Shown: piece by piece, positions 38,590-47,022 of the stretch
How positions within the stretch are numbered: position 1 is the first letter of the stretch
How the letters are laid out: every line of letters starts with the position of its first letter
Made by a program: the position numbers and the translations under genes
The notes under the pieces: model-generated
What the model saw: only the letters and a program-made list of their open reading frames with translations
Told to the model about the DNA's origin: nothing
The model's database searches: none
Source of the DNA: Xanthobacteraceae bacterium
Lineage (GTDB): Bacteria; Pseudomonadota; Alphaproteobacteria; Rhizobiales; Xanthobacteraceae
Direction: 5' to 3'
DNA: 64,000 nucleotides
Assembly: GCA_019635635.1 (NCBI GenBank)
Contig: JAHBZB010000001.1
Coordinates: forward strand, 1,550,001-1,614,000

Positions 38590-39438
38590 TCACTTCTTGA
38601 ACGCGACGACCTTCTGCTTCTGGTCGCCCAAGCCCTCGATGCCGAGCGTCATGACGTCGCCCGCCTTCAGGAAGACCGGCGGCTTCATGCCCATGCCGAC
38701 GCCCGGCGGGGTGCCGGTGGTAATCACGTCGCCCGGCTCCAGCACCATGAACTTCGACACATAGGCCACGATGAAGGCGCAGGAGAAGATCATGGTCTTG
38801 GTCGAGCCGGTCTGCATGCGCTTGCCGTTGACGTCGAGATACATCGCGAGCGTCTGCGGGTTCTTGATTTCGTCGGTGGTGACCAGCCACGGCCCGAGCG
38901 GGCCGAAGGTTTCGGCGCACTTGCCCTTCAGCCACTGGCCGGTGCCTTCGAGCTGGAAGGCGCGCTCGGAAACGTCGTTGCAGACCGCGTAGCCCGCGAT
39001 GTGCTTTACCGCGTCTTTCTCTTCGATGTAGCGCGCGCGCTTGCCGATCACGATCGCGATTTCAACTTCCCAGTCGAGCTTGGTCGAGCCCTTCGGGATC
39101 ATCACGTTGTCGTTCGGGCCGACGATGCAGTTCGGCGCCTTGGAGAAGATGATCGGCTCCTTCGGGATCGGCATGCCCGCTTCCGCGGCGTGGTCGGCGT
39201 AGTTCAGGCCGATCGCGGGGAAGTTGCGGACGTTGCCGACCGGCGAGCCGAGCCGCGGCTTGCCGGAAACGAGCGGCAGCTTCTCTATCTTCGCCTTCTT
39301 GATCTTGTTGATCGCGCCGGCGGCGAGCGTTTCGGGCGTGATGTCGGCAACGATTTTCGCAAGGCTTCTCAGCTTGCCGTTCTTGTCGATGATGCCGGGC
39401 TTTTCTTTTCCGGCCGGGCCGTAGCGGACGATTTTCAT
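38590..39438 (-). CDS. Fumarylacetoacetate hydrolase family protein
   Basis: A 282-residue enzyme with an N-terminal cap of about 65 residues and a C-terminal FAH domain. GLNYADHAAEAG, the metal ligands in DWEVEIAIVIGK, and the TTGTPPGVGMG segment are visible. Family members cleave or decarboxylate acylpyruvates, 2,4-diketo acids or 2-hydroxyhepta-dienedioates; substrate assignment is unreliable. The ATG at 39438 has GGGAGG upstream and gives a standard-length protein. It diverges from the TRAP binding-protein gene across 204 bp, so the two may share regulation. Confidence 0.88.
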   Translation of the reverse strand: MKIVRYGPAGKEKPGIIDKNGKLRSLAKIVADITPETLAAGAINKIKKAKIEKLPLVSGKPRLGSPVGNVRNFPAIGLNYADHAAEAGMPIPKEPIIFSKAPNCIVGPNDNVMIPKGSTKLDWEVEIAIVIGKRARYIEEKDAVKHIAGYAVCNDVSERAFQLEGTGQWLKGKCAETFGPLGPWLVTTDEIKNPQTLAMYLDVNGKRMQTGSTKTMIFSCAFIVAYVSKFMVLEPGDVITTGTPPGVGMGMKPPVFLKAGDVMTLGIEGLGDQKQKVVAFKK

Positions 39439-39595
39439 GACGCCTCCCAGTGCTTGGCGCGCGACTATGATGAGGGTGCTGACGGATGACAAGCCCGGTG
39501 CATGCTCTCGCGCGCCTCGTGACCGGGCTCCATGCGCGCGGCAAATAAACTTATGCAATTCGAGCATTTGACTGGAGCGGCTGCGGAAGCCTTTC

Positions 39596-39619
39596 TTGGC
39601 GCAATAAAAAACACGCCAA
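39596..39619. promoter_or_regulatory. Short inverted repeat upstream of the TRAP binding-protein gene
   Basis: Arms TTGGCG (39596-39601) and CGCCAA (39614-39619) with a 12-nt AT-rich centre lie 23 bp before the ATG at 39643. The layout is compatible with a LysR-type or other operator site near the promoter, but the arms are short. Confidence 0.3.
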
Positions 39620-39642
39620 TGATCTGACTTCCGGAGGAAAAA

Positions 39643-40713
39643 ATGCGCCGTAGAGACCTGCTTGTTGGAGGTGCCGCTGCCGGTTTGGCAATGCCGAACG
39701 TAGCCCGGGCTCAGACGCCGAAGGTGCGCTGGCGGCTCGTATCGAGTTTCCCGAAATCGCTGAAGCTTCTGTTCAACTCCTGCGAACTGTTCGCGCGCCG
39801 CATCGGAGAACTGACCGACGGCGAGATGCAGGTGGCGCCTTTTGCCGCCGGAGAAATAGTGCCGGCGCTCGGCGTATTCGACGCGGTTTCCAACAATACG
39901 GTCGAGTGCGGGCATTCGCTGTCGCTCTACTATACCGGCAAGAACAAGGCGCTTGCATTCGAATCCGGCGTTCCGTTCGGCATGACGGCGCGGCAGCACA
40001 GCGCCTGGATGTGGTCCGGCGGCGGCCTCGAGCTTACCCGCACGCTGCTTTCCAGGTTCAATATCGTCAACTTCCCGTTCGGCAATACCGGCGCGCAGAT
40101 GGGCGGCTGGTTCCGGAAGGAGATCAAGTCGCTCCAGGACTTCAAGGGAATGCGGATGCGTATTCCCGGCCTCGGATCCTTCGTACTCGCGCGCCTCGGC
40201 GTGGTGCCGCAGAATATTCCGGCTGGCGACATCTTCACGGCGCTGGAACGCGGCTCGATCGACTCGGTCGAATGGGTCGGTCCCTATGACGATGAAGTGC
40301 TCGGCTTCGACAAGGTCGCGAAGTACTATTACTTTCCGGGCTTCTGGGACTGCGCCGCGCAGAATTCGCTCTACGTGAACAAGGATGTCTGGGAAGCGCT
40401 ACCGCAGCGTTACAAAACCGCGGTCGAACTTGCGGCGCACGAGTCCTACACAACCATGCTCGCGGCCTATGACGCAAACAACATGCAGGCGATCCGGCGC
40501 CTGATCGCGAAGGGCGTGCAGCTTCGGCAGTTCCCGAAGGACTTCATGGAAGCGGCTTATGCCGAGACCTTCAAGATGTACGACGAGGAAGTGAAAGCGA
40601 ACGCGGATTTCGCGACGATCTACAAGCCGTGGTTCGAGTATCGCAACCGTCTGCAACAATGGTTCCGCGTGTCCGAGGCAAGCTATGAATTTTTTGTCTA
40701 CGGCAAGCAGTAA
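39643..40713 (+). CDS. TRAP transporter periplasmic substrate-binding protein (DctP family), Tat signal
   Basis: A 356-residue binding protein. The N-terminus RRRDLLVGGAAAG is a twin-arginine signal with likely cleavage at ARA|Q near residue 23. The body has WRLVSSFPKSLK and the RIPGLGSFVLARLGVVPQNIPAGDIF segment typical of DctP proteins that bind organic acids. GGAGG precedes the ATG. No DctQ or DctM permease gene is nearby, so it must use a transporter encoded elsewhere. Its end overlaps the dehydroquinase-like gene by 29 bp in another frame, indicating coupled expression and a shared substrate class. Confidence 0.88.
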   Translation: MRRRDLLVGGAAAGLAMPNVARAQTPKVRWRLVSSFPKSLKLLFNSCELFARRIGELTDGEMQVAPFAAGEIVPALGVFDAVSNNTVECGHSLSLYYTGKNKALAFESGVPFGMTARQHSAWMWSGGGLELTRTLLSRFNIVNFPFGNTGAQMGGWFRKEIKSLQDFKGMRMRIPGLGSFVLARLGVVPQNIPAGDIFTALERGSIDSVEWVGPYDDEVLGFDKVAKYYYFPGFWDCAAQNSLYVNKDVWEALPQRYKTAVELAAHESYTTMLAAYDANNMQAIRRLIAKGVQLRQFPKDFMEAAYAETFKMYDEEVKANADFATIYKPWFEYRNRLQQWFRVSEASYEFFVYGKQ

Positions 40714-41614
40714 GGAAGAAGGTGTCGCGCTCGCCGCAGAACGGCGCAAGCGTTTCACCAAACCGCTCTTCGATCCGAAGAATCCGCTCGCTGCTAAAAT
40801 GATGTGCGACGTGACCGATATGTCGGTCATGGCCGCCATCGCGACCATGCGGCAGGCGGCATTCAAGGGAGCGGACGTTTTCAATCTCAATGTGTCGCTG
40901 CTCGATTGCGAGCACGTCGAAGAGGTCGCACCGGCGTTTGCGCAAATACGTCTGCCGGTGCTGACTGCCGTGCGGCGCGCGAGCTTTCTGACGCTCTATG
41001 GGGGGCGGGAGCCGTCGCGGCTTTACCGCACCGAAGAGGAGCGAATTGCCGTGCAGCTACGCTGCGTCGAATTCGGCGCGGCCGGAATCGATCTCGAACT
41101 CGATTCCCATGACGAGGATCAGCCGTCGGTGGAAGCCGAGATCAAGGCCGGCGTCGATGCCGATCGGGCGAAGAAGCTGGGACCGATCGGCGACATTTCC
41201 TTCGATCCTGCCGTGGTCTCGGCGCAGAAGCATACGGTTCAGGCGGTGAAGGAGCGGGGCGGCTTCGTATTGATGTCATCCCACACGCGCCGCCCGATCA
41301 ACGTATTCGAAGCCTGCCTGATTACGCAGACCGCCATCGAGCGGGGCGCGGACTTCGTGAAGATCGTAGTCAGCACAGGATCGCGCGATGATCAGGACGA
41401 ACTGGTGCGGGCGTCGCTCGTGATGCGCAAACAGTTCGACGTGCCTTTTATCCTGATGCCGATGGGTCAGGACACGGTCGCGGCCCGGATCGCGCTGTTC
41501 ATGCTCGGCGGCGGCTGGGCGGTGACGCAGAATGCCTTCGTGCCCAACGGCTTTCACCAGCAGCCGCTGATCGAAGCCTGGCTCCCGATCGTCAACGCGT
41601 GGCGGGCATCCTAG
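40685..41614 (+). CDS. Type I 3-dehydroquinate dehydratase-like (class I aldolase fold) protein
   Basis: A 309-residue TIM-barrel protein. His200 in SSHTRRP and Lys226 in DFVKIVV are spaced as the catalytic His/Schiff-base Lys pair of type I dehydroquinases, and CDVTDMSV and GIDLELDS fit the strand pattern. It is longer than AroD (about 250 residues) because of N- and C-terminal extensions. Most alphaproteobacteria use type II AroQ for biosynthesis, so this copy is more likely catabolic, acting on quinate or shikimate-like acids imported via the neighbouring TRAP protein. That role is inference. It overlaps the LysR gene by 23 bp. Confidence 0.75.
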   Translation: MNFLSTASSKEEGVALAAERRKRFTKPLFDPKNPLAAKMMCDVTDMSVMAAIATMRQAAFKGADVFNLNVSLLDCEHVEEVAPAFAQIRLPVLTAVRRASFLTLYGGREPSRLYRTEEERIAVQLRCVEFGAAGIDLELDSHDEDQPSVEAEIKAGVDADRAKKLGPIGDISFDPAVVSAQKHTVQAVKERGGFVLMSSHTRRPINVFEACLITQTAIERGADFVKIVVSTGSRDDQDELVRASLVMRKQFDVPFILMPMGQDTVAARIALFMLGGGWAVTQNAFVPNGFHQQPLIEAWLPIVNAWRAS

Positions 41615-42521
41615 CGACCAGGCTGCTCCAGGATTTCTCCGCGGCGTCCGGCAGACGGCCGGGCGTGCGCGCGAGCATGTAGCGGACCGGCAGTTCGTAT
41701 TCGCGGCCGCCCGCGCGCGCCATGCGCTTGCCCAGCATGTTACGCCGGGCGAAGGATTCCGGCAGCCAGCCCATGCCGTTTTCGTTGACGATGCTTTCGC
41801 CGATGACGCCGGGGTTGTGCGTGCAGATCAGCTTATTGAGCTTGCCGAGTTCGGAGCGCGTCTTGATGAAGGCCGCCATCTCGCGCCCGAAATAGGTCGC
41901 CTGCGCGAAGCCGTAATAGGGCATGCGGTCATCGCTGCCGCGATCGGTGAGGCGATGCAATGCCTTGCCTTGCCGGTTCTTCACGCTGACCGGCACCAGC
42001 CGGTCCGCGCCGATCGCAATGTGGTGCTCCGTTTCCGCGAGCATCTCGTCTTCCGCCGCGATCGCGGGCGAAAGATAGAAGTGGAGTTCTCCGTTCTTGA
42101 ATGCGCCCGCGACGTTGGCCGGCTCTATCGTGCTCGCGCGATAGCTGACGCCGGGACTGCCGTCGTTCATCATCGCGATCACGTCGTTGACGATCCATTC
42201 GAGGCCGGGTGCGACGCCGACGAAGACGCCTTCCGGCGGCAGGATGGCGGCATCGCGGATTTCAAGGCGGGCCTGATCGCTGAGCGCGAGGATCGCCTCG
42301 AATTTCATTTTGGCGACGCGGCCCGCTTCCGTCAGGCCGATCGGAACGGCGTTGCGGTCGAACAATTCGCCGCCGGCCCAGCGTTCCAGCATCTGGATGC
42401 GGCGGCTTAAGGCGGGCTGCGAGGAATTGCGGAGGTTCGCGGCCTTCGTGAAGCTTCCGGTTTGCTCGACGGCGAGAAAATCCTGCAACCAGTCGAGGCT
42501 GGGAACATTGTTGAATGACAT
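41592..42521 (-). CDS. LysR-family transcriptional regulator
   Basis: A 309-residue regulator. Residues 8-65 are the winged helix-turn-helix with FLAVEQTGSFTKAANLRNSSQPALSRRIQMLE. Residues 95-300 form the effector-binding domain; the GIGWLP-like segment reads GMGWLPES. The ATG at 42521 is used because GGTGGA precedes it; a GTG 6 bp upstream is also in frame. It converges on the dehydroquinase-like gene, overlapping by 23 bp, so it is not divergently arranged as many LysR genes are. It may still control the TRAP/dehydroquinase pair. Confidence 0.9.
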   Translation of the reverse strand: MSFNNVPSLDWLQDFLAVEQTGSFTKAANLRNSSQPALSRRIQMLERWAGGELFDRNAVPIGLTEAGRVAKMKFEAILALSDQARLEIRDAAILPPEGVFVGVAPGLEWIVNDVIAMMNDGSPGVSYRASTIEPANVAGAFKNGELHFYLSPAIAAEDEMLAETEHHIAIGADRLVPVSVKNRQGKALHRLTDRGSDDRMPYYGFAQATYFGREMAAFIKTRSELGKLNKLICTHNPGVIGESIVNENGMGWLPESFARRNMLGKRMARAGGREYELPVRYMLARTPGRLPDAAEKSWSSLVARMPATR

Positions 42522-42587
42522 TTCCACCCGCCTGTTTCTTTTGGTTCCCGGCAGACTAACGCAGGCGGTGGCGGCCAGCCAATGCGG

Positions 42588-43286
42588 TCAATCGCCCGCG
42601 GGCGAAATCCGGAATTCGAGTACGTCTTTCTTGTCGCGGAGCGTGACGGCGAGACGCTCCATCGCGTCCTTCTGGGTGGTCTGGATGGTCATGCGGTATT
42701 CGAAGGTCTTGCCGCCGTCTTCCATCCGGTAGTTGATGTTGGCGACCGAGAAGCCGTGGTCGCGCATCATCTTCTGCACTTTATCCTCGCTCATCACGCG
42801 GGTGCGTGGAAAACGCAGGATGAAATGCGCGTAAGCCTGGGTCGGCATCCAGCTTTCGATCCAGTGGAAGACCTGAAGCGTGCCGAGCGTCGCGACCGTG
42901 CCGAGGATCGCGGGAAAGTAATAGCCGACGCCGTAGAGGATGCCGAGTGCGGAGGTGATCCAGATCGAGGCGGCGGTGGTCAGCCCGCGCACGGTGAGGC
43001 CTTCCTTGAAGATCACGCCCGCGCCGAGAAAGCCGATGCCGGTCATGATGCCCTGCGCCATGCGCTGCGGATCGAGGATCGTGTTGACCACGTCACTTCG
43101 GCCGCTCGGGAGCCAGTCCTGCGGATAGGCGGTAATCAGCATCAGGAGTGCGGAGGCAAGCGACACCAGCGCATGCGTGCGGAAGCCTGCGGGCCGGCCG
43201 CGAAAGCTGCGTTCGAGGCCAATCAGGCTGCCCGCGAGCCACGCCGCGCCGAGTTGGATCAGGATGGGGAGGGTATGCTGGGTCAA
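42588..43286 (-). CDS. MgtC/SapB family membrane protein
   Basis: A 232-residue protein. The N-terminal part has five helices with the MgtC signature GSLIGLERSFRGRPAGFRTHALV and GFLGAGVIFKEG; the C-terminal soluble domain (about residues 150-230) is ACT-like. MgtC proteins support growth in low magnesium and inside hosts, partly by inhibiting the F-type ATPase. The start is taken as TTG at 43286, which gives family-normal length; the frame runs further upstream but without homologous sequence. It diverges from the LysE gene. Confidence 0.85.
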   Translation of the reverse strand: MTQHTLPILIQLGAAWLAGSLIGLERSFRGRPAGFRTHALVSLASALLMLITAYPQDWLPSGRSDVVNTILDPQRMAQGIMTGIGFLGAGVIFKEGLTVRGLTTAASIWITSALGILYGVGYYFPAILGTVATLGTLQVFHWIESWMPTQAYAHFILRFPRTRVMSEDKVQKMMRDHGFSVANINYRMEDGGKTFEYRMTIQTTQKDAMERLAVTLRDKKDVLEFRISPAGD

Positions 43287-43358
43287 CTGCGAAGCGTTCC
43301 TTGCGATTCCGGAGCAAGCTAAGAGCAATTTGCGAAGCCCTGCAATGCGCGCTGCCAC

Positions 43359-43997
43359 ATGGCCTCGCAAGGCCGCTTGTGGCAAACAGCGCTCGCTTTG
43401 CCAGAACAGTTGCTCGCATTCTCCCTGTTCACGCTTGCCGGCGCGGTGACGCCGGGGCCGAACAACACGATCTCCACGCTCTCCGGCGCGACCTTCGGCT
43501 TCCGAAGAACGCTGCCGCAGATGCTCGGAGTATCCGTCGGTTATCCTTTGATGCTGGCGGCACTCGGGCTCGGTCTCGGCGAGGTCTTCAAGCATGTGCC
43601 GTGGCTGCACGGTGCGATGCGTTACGTGGGTGCCGCGTTCCTGATCTATCTCGCGTGGAAGCTCGTGCGCGCCAACGCGCCGGAAGCAAAAGGCACCACG
43701 CAGCCGGTCGGCTTCATCGAGGCGTTTTTCTTCCAGTGGCTGAACCCGAAGGCGTGGTCGATCGCGCTCGGTGCGCTCGCGGCGTTCACGACGCCGGGGC
43801 TTCCGGCCGCCGACTTCTTCCGCGAGGTCGCGATCTTCACCGCGATCTCGGCGATCATCACCTTTCCGGCGCTGGTGTTGTGGTGCCTGTTCGGGGTCGC
43901 GATTTCGGCGATGCTGAAGGACGAAAAGAAACGGCGTATCTTCAACTATGCGCTCGCGGTCATTTTGGTGCTTTCGATCGCGTTTCTGTTCATTTAA
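43359..43997 (+). CDS. LysE/RhtB family amino-acid exporter
   Basis: A 212-residue protein with about six helices and the family signature FTLAGAVTPGPNN near residue 24 and a later QWLNPKAW segment. Such proteins export basic or neutral amino acids or homoserine lactones; substrate is unknown. The ATG at 43359 gives a slightly long N-terminus; TTG codons nearer the first helix are alternatives. The gap to the next gene is 55 bp and contains a candidate PHO box. Confidence 0.85.
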   Translation: MASQGRLWQTALALPEQLLAFSLFTLAGAVTPGPNNTISTLSGATFGFRRTLPQMLGVSVGYPLMLAALGLGLGEVFKHVPWLHGAMRYVGAAFLIYLAWKLVRANAPEAKGTTQPVGFIEAFFFQWLNPKAWSIALGALAAFTTPGLPAADFFREVAIFTAISAIITFPALVLWCLFGVAISAMLKDEKKRRIFNYALAVILVLSIAFLFI

Positions 43998-44012
43998 ATT
44001 TCGCAGGCAACG

Positions 44013-44030
44013 GCGTCATATAACCGTAGT
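44013..44030 (+). promoter_or_regulatory. Candidate degenerate PHO box upstream of the PlcP-like gene
   Basis: GCGTCAT (44013-44019), a 4-bp spacer, then CCGTAGT (44024-44030) keeps the 11-bp periodicity of the PhoB consensus CTGTCAT-N4-CTGTCAT. About 9 of 14 consensus positions match, so this is weak. It lies 22 bp before the ATG at 44053. Confidence 0.3.
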
Positions 44031-44052
44031 ACGAATACGCTACGCGGGCGCC

Positions 44053-44898
44053 ATGTTGCAGATCCCGGTAGATTTCAAAGAACAGTCCGCCGATACGGAC
44101 GCTCCGGCCAGCCGGAAATTTCGCACACTCTTCATCTCCGACGTTCACCTCGGCAGCCGGGGATGCCAAGCCGATCTCTTCCTCAACTTCCTGCGCGACC
44201 ACGACGCCGATACCGTTTATCTCGTCGGCGACATCGTCGACGGCTGGCGGATGCGCTCGTCGTGGTACTGGCCGCAGGCGCATAACGACGTGGTGCAGAA
44301 GCTGTTGCGCAAGGCGCGCAAGGGCGCGCGGACGATCTACATTCCGGGCAATCACGACGAATTCCTGCGCGACTATTACGGAACGCATTTCGGCGGCATC
44401 GAGGTCATGGAAACCGCAATCCATGAAAGCGCAGACGGCAGGAAATTTCTCGTGCTGCACGGCGACGTGTTCGACGTGGTGGTCCGCAACGCGCGCTGGC
44501 TCGCTTACTTCGGCGACTGGGCCTACGACTTCGCGATCTTCACCAACCGCTATTTCAACTGGGTGCGCCGCAAGCTCGGCCTGACCTACTGGTCACTTTC
44601 CAAGTGGGCGAAACACAAGGTCAAGAACGCGGTGAACTTCATCGGCGAGTTCGAGCAGGCGGTGGCGCTGGAAGCGCGCAAGCAGAACGTCGAAGGCGTG
44701 ATCTGCGGCCACATCCACCATGCTACGATCCACGATCTTTACGGCACGCGCTACATGAACTGCGGCGACTGGGTCGAAAGCTGCACCGCACTCGCCGAAC
44801 ATTACGACGGCACGTTCGAGCTGCTGACGTGGACCATTCCGGAAGGTAACCTGCTTCCCGCGCGGGCCGCGCCCGCAGGCGTTCCGGTCGCGGCGTGA
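44053..44898 (+). CDS. Calcineurin-like metallophosphoesterase, PlcP-like (phospholipase C type)
   Basis: A 281-residue binuclear metallophosphoesterase. The metal-binding motifs are DVHLGS (DxH), GDIVDGW, GNHDE and GHIHHA. Rhizobial proteins with RMRSSWYWPQAHNDVVQKLLRK-like and GDWVESCTAL segments include PlcP of Sinorhizobium, which releases diacylglycerol from phosphatidylcholine under phosphate starvation. Automatic annotation usually calls them UDP-2,3-diacylglucosamine diphosphatase (LpxH); alphaproteobacteria typically use LpxI for that step. The coupled glycosyltransferase gene, overlapping by 4 bp (GTGA), would turn diacylglycerol into a glycolipid. The ATG at 44053 is chosen over longer readings because it begins at the conserved region. 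Confidence 0.8.
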   Translation: MLQIPVDFKEQSADTDAPASRKFRTLFISDVHLGSRGCQADLFLNFLRDHDADTVYLVGDIVDGWRMRSSWYWPQAHNDVVQKLLRKARKGARTIYIPGNHDEFLRDYYGTHFGGIEVMETAIHESADGRKFLVLHGDVFDVVVRNARWLAYFGDWAYDFAIFTNRYFNWVRRKLGLTYWSLSKWAKHKVKNAVNFIGEFEQAVALEARKQNVEGVICGHIHHATIHDLYGTRYMNCGDWVESCTALAEHYDGTFELLTWTIPEGNLLPARAAPAGVPVAA

Positions 44899-45935
44899 GG
44901 AAACTCCTGATTGTCACCGACGCCTGGCATCCGCAGATCAACGGCGTCGTGCGGTCGCTTTCCGAAATCGGAAAGCAGGCAGCCGCATTCGGCTTTTCGG
45001 TCGAGTATCTGACGCCGGAAGGTTTTGCCTCCGTCGCGATGCCGGGCTACGCGGAAATCCGGTTAGCGCTCGCGACACCTTCGCAAATCGCGCGGCGCAT
45101 CGAGGCTTTCGCGCCGGACTGCATTCATATCGCGACCGAGGGACCGCTCGGCATTCTCGCGCGGCGCTTCTGCATGACGCGCAGGCGCAAATTCACCACG
45201 AGCTATCACACGCGCTTTCCCGAATATCTTTCCGCGCGGCTGCCGGTGCCGTCATGGCCGCTCGCGGCGCTGATGCGGCGCTTCCATTCCGCCGCCGCCG
45301 CGACCATGGTTTCGACGCAGACGCTCGAAGAAGAACTCGCGGCGCAGGGCTACAAAAATCTGGTGCGCTGGACGCGCGGGGTCGATGCCGAACTGTTTCA
45401 TCCCGGCAAGGCGCTAAGGCTGCCGTTTCCGCGGCCGATCTTTCTTTACGCGGGCAGGGTTGCGGTCGAGAAGAATCTCGCCGCGTTCCTCGCGCTCGAC
45501 CTGCCGGGGTCCAAGCTCGTCGCGGGCGACGGTCCTGCGCGTGCGCAACTCGAGGCGCAATTTCCGGACGCGCATTTTCTCGGCTCCCGCCAGGGCGAGG
45601 CACTCGCGGAAATCTTCGCCTCCGCCGATGCTTTCGTGTTTCCGAGCCTCACCGACACCTTCGGCGTCGTATTGCTCGAGGCGCTGGCCTCCGGCGTTCC
45701 GGTCGCGGCCTTTCCGGTCGCCGGTCCGCGCGACGTGATCGGCGGCTCGAAAACCGGGGTGCTCGACCGCGATCTGCGCCGCGGGGCGCTCGCAGCGCTT
45801 TCCGTACCGCGCAATCGCTGCCGTCAATATGCGCTGCAATTCTCGTGGCAGGAGAGCGCGCGGCAATTCTTCGCAAACGTGCTCCGCGCAAACGGCATGG
45901 GCGCGTTGCGCCGGGAACTTCCCAGCGCGGCGTGA
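44895..45935 (+). CDS. Glycosyltransferase family 4, Agt-like glycolipid synthase candidate
   Basis: A 346-residue GT4 enzyme. The start LLIVTDAWHPQINGVVRSL is like SqdX and the Agrobacterium diacylglycerol glycosyltransferase Agt; the donor site has FVFPSLTDTFGVVLLEALASG, the EX7E-type region. Agt uses UDP-glucuronic acid or UDP-glucose to glycosylate diacylglycerol. Both donors can be made by galU and ugd in this window. The GTG start overlaps the stop of the metallophosphoesterase gene, so the pair is translationally coupled. A mannosyltransferase (MgtA-like) role is the alternative. Confidence 0.82.
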   Translation: MRKLLIVTDAWHPQINGVVRSLSEIGKQAAAFGFSVEYLTPEGFASVAMPGYAEIRLALATPSQIARRIEAFAPDCIHIATEGPLGILARRFCMTRRRKFTTSYHTRFPEYLSARLPVPSWPLAALMRRFHSAAAATMVSTQTLEEELAAQGYKNLVRWTRGVDAELFHPGKALRLPFPRPIFLYAGRVAVEKNLAAFLALDLPGSKLVAGDGPARAQLEAQFPDAHFLGSRQGEALAEIFASADAFVFPSLTDTFGVVLLEALASGVPVAAFPVAGPRDVIGGSKTGVLDRDLRRGALAALSVPRNRCRQYALQFSWQESARQFFANVLRANGMGALRRELPSAA

Positions 45936-45967
45936 CAGAACGAGGAGAGGCGCCTAGGTTCCGCGCC

Positions 45968-46963
45968 ATGCATTCGCCCGCCGCAATCAAGCTGCCCACC
46001 GCCGCCGATGTCGAGGACGCCGCCCGCGCGCTGAAAGGCGTCGCCGTGCGCACGCCGCTTTTGCGTTGCGACCCGCTCGACGAACTCGCTGGCGGAAAAG
46101 TGTTCCTGAAACCGGAAATGCTTCAGCGCACCGGCTCGTTCAAATTCCGCGGTGCCTATAACCGGATCTCGCGGCTTACGGCCGAGGAAAAGAAGGGCGG
46201 CATCGTCGCCTATTCCTCCGGCAATCATGCGCAAGGGGTCGCGCTCGCGGCCAAGCTCGTCGGGGTCAAGGCTGCGATCATCATGCCGCGCGACGCGCCC
46301 AAGCTGAAGCAGGAGCGCACCAAGGGCCATGGCGCGGAAGTCATTCTCTACGATCGCGCGACCGAGGATCGCGATGCCATCGGCCGCAAGCTCGCCGCCG
46401 AGCGCGGCGCGGTCGTGGTGCCGCCGTTCGATGATTTTCATGTGATCGCGGGGCAGGGCACGATCGGCCTCGAGATTGCGGACGATCTCGCGGCACTCGA
46501 TCTTGCGCCGGATATCGTAACGATGCCGGCTTCCGGCGGCGGACTTGCGGCCGGCATTTCGCTCAGCATCAAGGCCCGGCATCCGCAGGCGCGCATCGTC
46601 ACCGCGGAGCCGGAACTGTTCGACGATCACGCGCGCTCGTTCAAATCCGGCAAGCGCGAGAAGAACGAGCGCGTCACCGGCTCGATCTGTGATGCGCTGC
46701 TGATGGCCGATCCCGGCAAGCTCACCTTCGAGATCACGAGAGAGCTTTCCGGCGAAGGCGTTTCGGCAAGCGACGAGGAAGTGCTCTCCGCGATGGCCTT
46801 CGCATTCCGGGAACTGAAACTCGTGGTCGAGCCGGGCGGAGCGGTGGCGCTGGCGGCGATCCTGTCCCGGAAGATCGACGTAAAAGGCAAGGTCGCGGTC
46901 GCGGTGCTTTCCGGCGGCAATGCCGACCCGGACGTCTTTGCGCGCGCGATCACCGCCTATTGA
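45968..46963 (+). CDS. Threonine/serine dehydratase (PLP-dependent, fold type II)
   Basis: A 331-residue enzyme without the C-terminal ACT regulatory domain, hence of the catabolic TdcB/serine-racemase type. Lys59 in SFKFRGAYN binds PLP; YSSGNHAQG and the PASGGGLAAG phosphate loop are present. It deaminates threonine or serine to a 2-oxo acid. The absence of the regulatory domain suggests it is not feedback-inhibited by isoleucine. The ATG at 45968 lies after a GAGGAGAGG run, with spacing longer than usual. It follows the glycosyltransferase by 32 bp on the same strand. Confidence 0.88.
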   Translation: MHSPAAIKLPTAADVEDAARALKGVAVRTPLLRCDPLDELAGGKVFLKPEMLQRTGSFKFRGAYNRISRLTAEEKKGGIVAYSSGNHAQGVALAAKLVGVKAAIIMPRDAPKLKQERTKGHGAEVILYDRATEDRDAIGRKLAAERGAVVVPPFDDFHVIAGQGTIGLEIADDLAALDLAPDIVTMPASGGGLAAGISLSIKARHPQARIVTAEPELFDDHARSFKSGKREKNERVTGSICDALLMADPGKLTFEITRELSGEGVSASDEEVLSAMAFAFRELKLVVEPGGAVALAAILSRKIDVKGKVAVAVLSGGNADPDVFARAITAY

Positions 46964-47022
46964 TTAGCTGTCCGATTGCGGGTTTTTCCGCGCGGAATTA
47001 GGCTTGCTCCCGGAAACATCTC

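Noticed and set aside
44053..44898. LpxH (UDP-2,3-diacylglucosamine hydrolase) as the default name
   Set aside because: The coupled Agt-like gene and the rhizobial PlcP-like segments make a phospholipase C role more likely; LpxH is kept only as an alternative.
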